Shown here in pieces: positions 1 to 6,401 of a stretch of DNA of 17,834 nt. The notes under the pieces were generated by a model, which was given only the letters and a program-made list of their open reading frames with translations, did not search any database and had not been told where the DNA came from. The translations under genes and the position numbers were made by a program. Positions within the stretch are counted from its first letter, which is position 1. Each line of letters opens with the position of its first letter. Source of the DNA: Porphyromonadaceae bacterium (GTDB taxonomy: Bacteria > Bacteroidota > Bacteroidia > Bacteroidales > CAMTPD01). The stretch lies in assembly GCA_003447595.1 (NCBI GenBank), contig DLYT01000106.1, forward strand, positions 6,365-24,198, read 5' to 3'.

Positions 1-1
1 G

Positions 2-1270
2 TTGCTGCAAAAAGAGTTTTCGAACATAAAGACCCTTACTTCTCCTATTGGTATTGACGAAGCACTTCGCTCGGCTACTTTCGACGTTGTATTGCTGGAT
101 ATGAATTTCAAAACAGGTATCAACAACGGCAACGAAGGTTTGTTTTGGTTGCAACGCATCAAGCAAATTACGAACGATACGCCTGTAGTTCTTTTTACGG
201 CCTATGCAGATATTACGCTAGCGGTAGAGGGGATGAAACTCGGTGCTTCCGACTTTGTGACCAAGCCATGGGATAACGAAAAAATGATGCAAACGCTGAT
301 CAAAGCAGCTTCTTGCGGCAATAAAAAGCAAAAGCAACCGATAGCAATGCCCAAACGTATGTATTGGGGCACTGCTCCGCGTATGCAATTGCTGCGCGAG
401 ATGGTAGAGAAAGTTGCGCTCACCGATGTGAACGTTTTGATTACGGGCGAGAATGGTACCGGAAAGGAAATGCTAGCCAGAGAGATTCATCACTTATCGG
501 CCCGAAGCAAGCAGTCGATGGTATGTGTCGACATGGGGGCAATCCCGGAGACGCTCTTCGAAAGTGAATTGTTCGGATACGTAAAAGGTGCTTTTACCGA
601 CGCACGTGCCGATAAAAAAGGTAAGTTTGAAGCGGCTCATGATGGCTCGCTCTTTCTCGATGAGATCGGAAACTTGCCCATGCATCAGCAAGTAAAACTA
701 CTTACCTGTTTGCAAAGTCGCTCCGTAATGCCTGTAGGTAGCGTACATCCCGTATCGGTAAATATCCGATTAATTACCGCGACCAATTGCGATCTGCAAA
801 AGATGGTTCGTGAAACATCCTTCCGCGAAGATCTTTTTTATCGTATCAATACCATTCATCTAATCTTGCCTCCATTGCGCGAGCGCAAAGAGGATATCAA
901 AGATTTTGCCGATATGTTTGTAGCGAAGTTTGCCGGTAAATACGGAATCAATAAACCGGTGATTACTTCCGAAGCCCTGCATCTGCTCGAGACGTATGCG
1001 TGGCCCGGAAACATCAGGGAGCTAGAGCATGCCATCGAGAAGGCGGTGATTATGAGTGGGGGAGAAGCGATCAAGGTTTCTGATTTTCACTTGAAACAGG
1101 AAGATGAGATGCCGGTAGCATCTGCAGTAGCTACTACGCTCGAAGAGATGGAACGTGTCATGATAGAGCAGGCATTGAACGATTGTGAAGGCAACCTTTC
1201 TACGGCGGCGGGCCGATTGGGCATTAGTCGTCAGACATTATACAATAAAATGAAACGTTATAATCTGTAG
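2..1270 (+). CDS. Sigma54-dependent response regulator, NtrC family (5'-partial)
   Basis: This is a transcriptional activator of two-component signalling that would drive RNA polymerase-sigma54 promoters after phosphorylation. The reading frame is open to the window edge and begins inside the receiver domain, so the acidic pocket at the N-terminus (roughly 20 residues) lies outside. TTG at base 2 is not a credible start. In visible numbering, the receiver spans 1-105 with the phospho-acceptor Asp33 (VVLLDMN), Thr66 and Lys88 (TKPW). The AAA+ domain spans about 120-345 with Walker A GENGTGKE (149-156), the sigma54-contact loop GAFTDA (196-201, consensus GAFTGA), Walker B LFLDEIG (217-223) and the WPGNIRELE motif. 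A Fis-type helix-turn-helix ends the protein (about 380-422, GRLGISRQTLYNKM). The stop lies 4 bases before the histidine kinase, its likely partner. The target genes cannot be told from the sequence. Confidence 0.93.
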   Translation: MLQKEFSNIKTLTSPIGIDEALRSATFDVVLLDMNFKTGINNGNEGLFWLQRIKQITNDTPVVLFTAYADITLAVEGMKLGASDFVTKPWDNEKMMQTLIKAASCGNKKQKQPIAMPKRMYWGTAPRMQLLREMVEKVALTDVNVLITGENGTGKEMLAREIHHLSARSKQSMVCVDMGAIPETLFESELFGYVKGAFTDARADKKGKFEAAHDGSLFLDEIGNLPMHQQVKLLTCLQSRSVMPVGSVHPVSVNIRLITATNCDLQKMVRETSFREDLFYRINTIHLILPPLRERKEDIKDFADMFVAKFAGKYGINKPVITSEALHLLETYAWPGNIRELEHAIEKAVIMSGGEAIKVSDFHLKQEDEMPVASAVATTLEEMERVMIEQALNDCEGNLSTAAGRLGISRQTLYNKMKRYNL

Positions 1271-1274
1271 TTGT

Positions 1275-2606
1275 ATGTTCAGATCGATTCGAAACAAGTT
1301 GATCCTAAATCTACTTTTGATTGTGGCAAGCGTATCTGCTTGTTCGATCGATGTATACAAAGTCTTATCGGGTAGTGCGTCCCAACTTTCGTTTTTGTTT
1401 TGGGGCGGACTCGTTGTCGTCGTTTTTGCTTTGGTGCAAGTGTTGAAGAGTTATAAGATGCATCTTGAAAAGATTCGTTTACTTTTTGAGGCGGTGGAGA
1501 ACAACGACTTTACGTTCCGTTTTTCCGAAACGAAGGGGAGCGAGCCCGAGCGTATTACCAATGTTACGCTCAATCGGGTAAAAGAAATGCTTTCGCAGGC
1601 AAAGCAGGAGGCGTATTTGCAAGAACAGTATTTTGAACTAATTTTGAGCAAAAGTGCTACCGGTGTGGTGGTGTGTGATGATCGGGGATATGTGTATCAA
1701 AGCAATGAGGCGGCTCGAAAGCTGTTGGGTCAGGTCAACTTTACGCACCTGTCGCAGTTGGATCGTATTGATGAGAAACTCTCGACCGAATTGATGAACT
1801 GTTCGGATCTCGAAACCAAGCAGGTTGTAATTGCGGGCGAACAGCGTCTTGCTACGCTTTCTGTGAAAACGTCTTATTTTAAGAAGCGTGACGCGATGTT
1901 ACGAATTCTAACTTTAAATGATATTAGTTCGGAACTAGACGAAAAGGAGCTTGAATCTTGGATTAGGCTTACCCGGGTGTTGACGCATGAGATTATGAAT
2001 AGTATTGCGCCCATTCGATCGTTGAGCGAATTGCTGATTCGCTCTGATGCCTCGCAAAGCAAAGAACTCAAAACCGGATTGGAACTGATTCATTCGACAT
2101 CGGGCAATTTGATGACCTTTGTAAATCACTACCGTCAGTTTGCAAAGGTACCACCACCTCACAAGGAGGCTATTGTAGTGGAGGAGTTGCTGGTGCAGTG
2201 TCGTCGCTTTATGCTTTCGGAAGTATGCGATACAACAAAGGTTTATATTGATATCGAGCAAGGTGATGGTATGCCTGTGCTAATGGCTGATCGCGGACAA
2301 ATCGTGCAGGTGATTGTAAACCTGATGCGTAATGCGGCTGAGGCAATTGGGCCGGATAAGCTTGGGCGAATCAGGCTATCTGCTTCGCTCGATAGGCACG
2401 GACACTGGATGATTGGGATCGAAAACAACGGGGCGCCTATCGCAAAAGAGACGGCCGAACAAATCTTTGTTCCGTTCTTTACTACCAAAGAGGGGGGATC
2501 GGGTATCGGTCTTAGTATATCGAAACAAATATTGCGCAATCATCAGGGCAACTTGCAGTTGATGCACTCTACGCCCGAAAGTACGTTGTTCACGCTTACT
2601 TTCTGA
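1275..2606 (+). CDS. PAS-domain sensor histidine kinase (NtrB-like), partner of the upstream regulator
   Basis: This is a membrane-bound histidine kinase of 443 residues, translated 4 bases after the response-regulator stop, so the two form one operon and most likely one phosphorelay. Two hydrophobic segments (about 9-30 and 38-57) flank a very short periplasmic stretch, so the input is probably sensed in the membrane or cytoplasm. A HAMP-like linker and a PAS domain (about 115-215, including VVVCDDRGYVYQSNEAA) follow. The H-box is LTHEIMNSIAP with phospho-acceptor His238, the N-box is NLMRNAAEA (349-357), the F-box is FVPFFTTK and the G2 box is GSGIGLSI. The G1 box reads ENNGAPI where DNGxGI is usual, so the adenine-contacting Asp is Asn384 and the second Gly is Pro388. 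The other ATP-binding motifs are intact, so an active kinase is likely. The ligand is unknown. Confidence 0.93.
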   Translation: MFRSIRNKLILNLLLIVASVSACSIDVYKVLSGSASQLSFLFWGGLVVVVFALVQVLKSYKMHLEKIRLLFEAVENNDFTFRFSETKGSEPERITNVTLNRVKEMLSQAKQEAYLQEQYFELILSKSATGVVVCDDRGYVYQSNEAARKLLGQVNFTHLSQLDRIDEKLSTELMNCSDLETKQVVIAGEQRLATLSVKTSYFKKRDAMLRILTLNDISSELDEKELESWIRLTRVLTHEIMNSIAPIRSLSELLIRSDASQSKELKTGLELIHSTSGNLMTFVNHYRQFAKVPPPHKEAIVVEELLVQCRRFMLSEVCDTTKVYIDIEQGDGMPVLMADRGQIVQVIVNLMRNAAEAIGPDKLGRIRLSASLDRHGHWMIGIENNGAPIAKETAEQIFVPFFTTKEGGSGIGLSISKQILRNHQGNLQLMHSTPESTLFTLTF

Positions 2607-2662
2607 GGGAATAAAAAAATTGTGTCGATCTGCTGATCGAAATGATATATGTATAAAACAGA

Positions 2663-2694
2663 AAAGCGCCTCCTCGGAGACGCTTTCTTGTTTT
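2663..2694. terminator. Bidirectional intrinsic terminator between the kinase and barrel-protein genes
   Basis: AAAGCG (2663-2668) pairs with CGCTTT (2681-2686), and an inner CTCC/GGAG stem pairs across a C/A mismatch. On the + strand the stem is followed by TCTTGTTTT. On the - strand it is followed by a run containing TTTTCTGTTTT. It sits between two convergent genes and can serve both. Confidence 0.75.
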
Positions 2695-2713
2695 ATGGAT
2701 GTTGTGTGGAAGC

Positions 2714-5182
2714 TTATTGGCCACCGCCACCACTATTGCCACCGCCGCTATTACCGCTTTGCTGTGTATCGTCGTTGGTTATACCTCTTTTGGCTTTCTT
2801 GATTTGTTCTTTCAATTCGCCAAAACGATAGGATACGCTCACTGTGAAGCGACGTGAGGTATATTGGCTCTTTGAGTATTGATGGAAATTTACGTCGGAT
2901 GTTGTATTTGTATAGTTTATGTATTTCGTAAATGGATTTGATGCGTTAAGGGATACTGTAAGTTGTTTCTTTTTTAAGAAGTCCTTACTTAGGCCAAGGA
3001 AGTAAAAGTAATTTGTAGAACCTTGTCCTTGTAGTTGTATCCACGGACTGTATACACCGCCGCCAACGTTTGCGCGGATGTTGTAAGGGAAGGTATATTG
3101 TCCGTTCGCAAATACACCGCCTGTTACACCGCTATTTTTTAATCCGCTATCGTTGTTAGCTTTCAGATCAACGTATGATCCGAATGTGTTCATCATCAAG
3201 CGTAGTTTGGATGTTGCGTTCCAGTTGGCATACAAGCTCAAAGATAGTTCTTTGCGTTTGCCTATGTTTCCGTAAGTAGAATAGGCAACACCGTCTTCTA
3301 CGTAAGTGTAACGCTGAATGCCGTTATTCAGAAACGAGTAAGAAACGCTGGTATTAACGCTATACTTGCCCGAATAGTTGCTGTAGCCCAGATTAAAGCG
3401 GTGACTTTTTTCGGAGTCAAGATCGGGATTACCAAACGATACGTTGCGCGGGTCGGTATTGTTTACATACGGATTTAAAGCCCAAATACCCGGACGCATG
3501 ATACGCATGTTGTATCCTCCGGTTAGCGTTTGCGATTGAGAGATCATGTATGATCCCGATGCCGAAGGGATGAGGTCGAAGTAACTGGTTCCGAAGTCTT
3601 GATCGGGTTTCTCTTCGTACTTCACGCGTACGGTTGTTCCCTCGAAACGTAAACCTGCTTTTGCTCCGAACTTTTTGCCTTTATACGCATAGCCCGAATA
3701 GCCACTGTAGATGTGTTGCAAGTGCTTGAACTTGTCGCCGTTGTCGAGTAGTGTGTTCCATTCGTCGGTAGCGTAATCATATAAGTATAAGTCTGTTTTA
3801 CTTCGACTGGCACGGTTGATGTACTTCAACCCGACTTCGATGTAGTGTACTTTCTTTATAGGTAGTGCGTAATCTACTTGTCCGGTGTGTTCGGTTGTAC
3901 CGGCATCGTTGATGCTGTTTTGTTTACGCGGGCTGTAGTTTAAGATAGGAGTAATCTCACTGATACCCGACGAATTGTTTGGATCGTGGCTAAATCGATA
4001 CGAAACGGTAAGTAACTCGTTGGGTGTTTTCGTGCTACGTTGGTAATCGACATTCAAGTTGGAACCACCGTAATCGTTTTTACTTGTGGTCTGTTGGTCG
4101 TATGCAAAAACCGAATCGCGTAGTTCGTTATACATGCCAACTGATGTGTAACTGGTGTTCTTCGCGTTTCCAAAGAAGTAGTTGAAGCTTGCGCTAAGTA
4201 GGTTGAGCGAATCAATCTCATAACTGGCCTCGGCTGTTGCGTATTGGTGATTGCCTTTGTTTTTATTTTTACCGGTTTGTTCAAGAAAATGATTCTCGGG
4301 ATCGATGAAGCTTTCGCGCATCGAGTAGTTGTTGGTAGTAGGACTTTTATATCCGTTGAAATTGTAGTTTCCGGTCAGTCCGAACTTCCCAGCTTTCATA
4401 GAGATGTAACCGCCTGCTCCGAACGAGCCAGGTGTAGATGCAGAAGCTCTGATTGTACCGGTGTAGCCGTCGAGTGAGTTACGATTGGTGATGATGTTGA
4501 TAATTCCGTCTACTCCTTCGGCGTCGTACTTAGCTCCCGGATCGGTGATAACTTCCACGCTTTTTACACTATTGGCAGGCATACTCTTAAGTACGTCGCT
4601 TGGGTTGTTAGACAGCATGTTGGAAGGTTTACCGTTTACAAGGATTTTAAAGTTTGACTTTCCTTTTAATTGGATTTTGTCTTCGCCATCTACGGTAAGC
4701 ATCGGAACCTTGCGAAACATCTCTAGCGTAGTAGACGTTTTAGCTTCGGGATCGTCTTCGATACTGTAAACTAACTTGTCTATTTCGACCTTTACTAATT
4801 GCTTTTGTGCTGTAACGGTGACTTCCCCCAATGCTTTTGTATCATCGGGCATGTCAATCTTTCCGAGGTTTACTTTGGGTTTTTCGGTGGTAAGGTCTAC
4901 GGTTTTTTTAATGTTTACTTTGCCTACTGAGTTGAAGTCGACAACGTACGATCCTGAAGCTTTCAAATGGATTACGAAGTTTCCTTTTTCATCAGTTGCA
5001 AGCATTTTTACTGCTTTTCCCGGTTCACTTTTTGTAGTTACCTTGATGGTTGCGTAAGGCACGGTTTCATTCTCAGCTTTGTCGATAAGCTGACCGCTAA
5101 TCTCAAACGTGGAGATTGAGCTGGTTTGTGCCTGAAGAATGAAAGGCAGCATGATTAACAATGAAAAGAGTACTTTTTTCAT
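2714..5182 (-). CDS. TonB-dependent-receptor-like outer-membrane beta-barrel protein
   Basis: This is an 822-residue outer-membrane protein. A Sec signal peptide (MKKVLFSLLIMLPFILQAQ, cleavage near 19) is followed by a carboxypeptidase-regulatory-like beta-sandwich (about 26-112, VPYATIKV and TDEKGNF). A plug-like domain comes next (about 116-232, ending in DPGAKYDAEGVDGIINIIT), then a long barrel of alternating aromatic strands to about 790 (final strand RRFTVSVSYRFG). This order fits the Bacteroidetes outer-membrane beta-barrel family related to TonB-dependent receptors. There is no neighbouring SusD gene, so a polysaccharide-utilisation role is not supported. A TonB box is not obvious. After the last strand comes a basic/polar stretch and a glycine-rich tail (about 809-822, GGGNSGGGGQ). 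It is monocistronic and ends at the terminator at 2663-2694. The substrate is unknown. Confidence 0.9.
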   Translation of the reverse strand: MKKVLFSLLIMLPFILQAQTSSISTFEISGQLIDKAENETVPYATIKVTTKSEPGKAVKMLATDEKGNFVIHLKASGSYVVDFNSVGKVNIKKTVDLTTEKPKVNLGKIDMPDDTKALGEVTVTAQKQLVKVEIDKLVYSIEDDPEAKTSTTLEMFRKVPMLTVDGEDKIQLKGKSNFKILVNGKPSNMLSNNPSDVLKSMPANSVKSVEVITDPGAKYDAEGVDGIINIITNRNSLDGYTGTIRASASTPGSFGAGGYISMKAGKFGLTGNYNFNGYKSPTTNNYSMRESFIDPENHFLEQTGKNKNKGNHQYATAEASYEIDSLNLLSASFNYFFGNAKNTSYTSVGMYNELRDSVFAYDQQTTSKNDYGGSNLNVDYQRSTKTPNELLTVSYRFSHDPNNSSGISEITPILNYSPRKQNSINDAGTTEHTGQVDYALPIKKVHYIEVGLKYINRASRSKTDLYLYDYATDEWNTLLDNGDKFKHLQHIYSGYSGYAYKGKKFGAKAGLRFEGTTVRVKYEEKPDQDFGTSYFDLIPSASGSYMISQSQTLTGGYNMRIMRPGIWALNPYVNNTDPRNVSFGNPDLDSEKSHRFNLGYSNYSGKYSVNTSVSYSFLNNGIQRYTYVEDGVAYSTYGNIGKRKELSLSLYANWNATSKLRLMMNTFGSYVDLKANNDSGLKNSGVTGGVFANGQYTFPYNIRANVGGGVYSPWIQLQGQGSTNYFYFLGLSKDFLKKKQLTVSLNASNPFTKYINYTNTTSDVNFHQYSKSQYTSRRFTVSVSYRFGELKEQIKKAKRGITNDDTQQSGNSGGGNSGGGGQ

Positions 5183-5240
5183 GCAATGGTTGTATTAGTT
5201 TTTATTATATGTGATTTAAAGGCAATCTAATATTATTGGT

Positions 5241-5256
5241 CAAAGACTTGTCTTTG
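5241..5256. promoter_or_regulatory. 7-bp inverted repeat upstream of the barrel-protein gene (candidate operator)
   Basis: CAAAGAC-tt-GTCTTTG forms perfect 7-base arms around a 2-base centre, 59 bases upstream of the start codon at 5182. The tight spacing suits a dimeric DNA-binding protein better than an RNA hairpin. No exact TAnnTTTG element was found for this gene, so the position relative to transcription start is unknown. Confidence 0.35.
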
Positions 5257-5344
5257 TTTGCTGTACGAATACGTCGTAAAATTAGGGTTTTAATCAATAT
5301 AAAAAACAGAGAAGTACGAAAAATAAGTATAATAGAATTAAAAA

Positions 5345-5394
5345 TGATAAAAATAAAGCCGTTGACCTACAGTTACAACTGTTGCCAACGGCTT
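5345..5394 (-). terminator. Intrinsic terminator of the superoxide dismutase gene
   Basis: AAGCCGTTG (5356-5364) and CAACGGCTT (5386-5394) form a perfect 9-bp stem. Inside the loop is a second inverted repeat, ACAGTT/AACTGT. On the - strand the stem is followed by the T-rich run TTATTTTTATCATTTT. It lies about 30 bases past the sod stop codon. Confidence 0.8.
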
Positions 5395-5422
5395 GCTTAT
5401 GACTAAAAATGAAGGTTAAGAG

Positions 5423-6070
5423 TTAGTATCGGGCCTCTACAATATTCCAATCAACGATGTTCCAAAGAGCATTTACGTGATCGGGACGTCTGTTTTGATA
5501 ATCTAAGTAATATGCGTGCTCCCATACATCGAATGTAAGAAGTGGTGTTAGTCCTTTTGTAATCGGATTACCGGCATTGCTCTCTTTTACTATCGAAAGT
5601 TTGCCATCTTTATCTTTTACCAACCATGCCCAGCCAGAACCAAAAACACTTACAGATGCTGCGTTAAATTCTTTTTGAAAGTTTTCAAACGAACCCCATG
5701 TTGCATTGATTGCATCCGCTAGTTTGCCCTTTGGTGCACCTCCTGCATTAGGAGCTAGTGTGCTGAAGTAGAAGGTGTGATTCCAAACTTGTGCTGCATT
5801 GTTGAAGATCGGACCGTCAGATTCTTTGATGATGGTAATGATATCAGCATTCTCAAACTTGGTTCCTTTGATCAGCTGATTCAGGTTGTTTACATATCCT
5901 TGTAGGTGCTTACCATAATGAAAGTCGATGGTCGATTTGCTGATTACTGGTTCCAATGCATCTGCGGCATAAGGAAGTTGCATCAGTTGGAACGGAGGAA
6001 CTGCTTCTTTACATTGTGGGGCAGCAGTTGTATTTGACATTAAAAGTGTACTAAGTATAAATGCTATCAT
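5423..6070 (-). CDS. sodB: Fe/Mn-family superoxide dismutase with an N-terminal export-like extension
   Basis: It converts superoxide to hydrogen peroxide and oxygen. All four metal ligands are visible: His51 (FHYGKHLQGYV), His98 (VWNHTFYF), Asp181 and His185 (FDVWEHAYYLDYQNR). Gln94 in AAQVW is in the position typical of the iron type, though cambialistic use cannot be excluded. The protein is 215 residues, about 20-25 longer than a usual cytosolic Fe-SOD. The extra part is at the N-terminus: a hydrophobic stretch MIAFILSTLLM and then SNTTAAPQCKEA, before the normal family start near LPYA (32-35). This resembles a short signal peptide with possible cleavage after TTAA, although it lacks the usual Lys/Arg. 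An in-frame TAA four codons upstream of the ATG fixes the start. An exact -7 element lies upstream at 6153-6160. Periplasmic location is an inference. Confidence 0.93.
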   Translation of the reverse strand: MIAFILSTLLMSNTTAAPQCKEAVPPFQLMQLPYAADALEPVISKSTIDFHYGKHLQGYVNNLNQLIKGTKFENADIITIIKESDGPIFNNAAQVWNHTFYFSTLAPNAGGAPKGKLADAINATWGSFENFQKEFNAASVSVFGSGWAWLVKDKDGKLSIVKESNAGNPITKGLTPLLTFDVWEHAYYLDYQNRRPDHVNALWNIVDWNIVEARY

Positions 6071-6114
6071 AATCTTTTAGTTTTAAAGTGTTTATTTTCT
6101 TTTCGTGATTCAAT

Positions 6115-6140
6115 AGTAAGCTTGTTATTGATCGCTTACT
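6115..6140 (-). promoter_or_regulatory. Inverted repeat at the 5' end of the sod leader
   Basis: AGTAAGC (6115-6121) and GCTTACT (6134-6140) are perfect 7-base arms with a 12-base spacer. With the -7 element at 6153-6160, the predicted sod transcript starts a few bases before this repeat. It could be a 5'-end mRNA hairpin or an operator just downstream of the start site. Confidence 0.35.
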
Positions 6141-6152
6141 TCTTTCTTTTAT

Positions 6153-6160
6153 CAAACATA
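6153..6160 (-). promoter_or_regulatory. Bacteroides -7 promoter element for sod
   Basis: On the - strand the sequence reads TATGTTTG, an exact match to TAnnTTTG, about 83 bases before the sod ATG. No clear -33 TTG is present at the expected distance. Confidence 0.5.
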
Positions 6161-6362
6161 CAAAATTGTAATGAATCCATTTTATTAAAAGCATATATCT
6201 TTTCTTGTTTTTAAATGTTTTTATGGAAGAATCCGTTTTTACACATTTATTATGGGTTGTAATACCAATAGGAGGTTGTTGAGGTTATGTTGTAGTAGCA
6301 TTATAAAGACTATTTAGATCTATTTGTATGGGAGTAATGAGGCGTCGGCTTCGAAACTTTGG

Positions 6363-6370
6363 TATTTTTG
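6363..6370 (+). promoter_or_regulatory. Bacteroides -7 promoter element for the helicase gene
   Basis: TATTTTTG matches TAnnTTTG exactly, 31 bases before the ATG at 6402. It lies downstream of the in-frame TTG at 6324, which argues against that longer start. A convincing -33 element is not seen. Confidence 0.5.
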
Positions 6371-6401
6371 CATTGAAATTAAACGAGAGGTACAGATAAG
6401 A

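Larger units (their letters stand above)
6071..6401. other. 331-base divergent intergenic region between sod and the helicase
   Basis: This AT-rich stretch contains no credible gene. It holds the candidate sod promoter (6153-6160, - strand), an inverted repeat in the sod leader (6115-6140) and the candidate helicase promoter (6363-6370, + strand). I see no feature in 6170-6360 beyond A/T tracts. Confidence 0.6.

Noticed and set aside
1935..2261. 108-residue open frame on the - strand inside the histidine kinase gene
   Set aside because: It lies entirely within the conserved kinase core read on the + strand and shows no recognisable domain. It is a shadow of the real gene.
2714..5182. SusC-type glycan transporter
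   Set aside because: There is no SusD gene next to it, the length (822) is below the usual SusC size, and the sequence fits the shorter outer-membrane beta-barrel family.
6324..6401. Longer helicase start at TTG 6324
   Set aside because: An exact TAnnTTTG promoter box (6363-6370) lies inside the extension, and the added residues show no family similarity. ATG 6402 is preferred.
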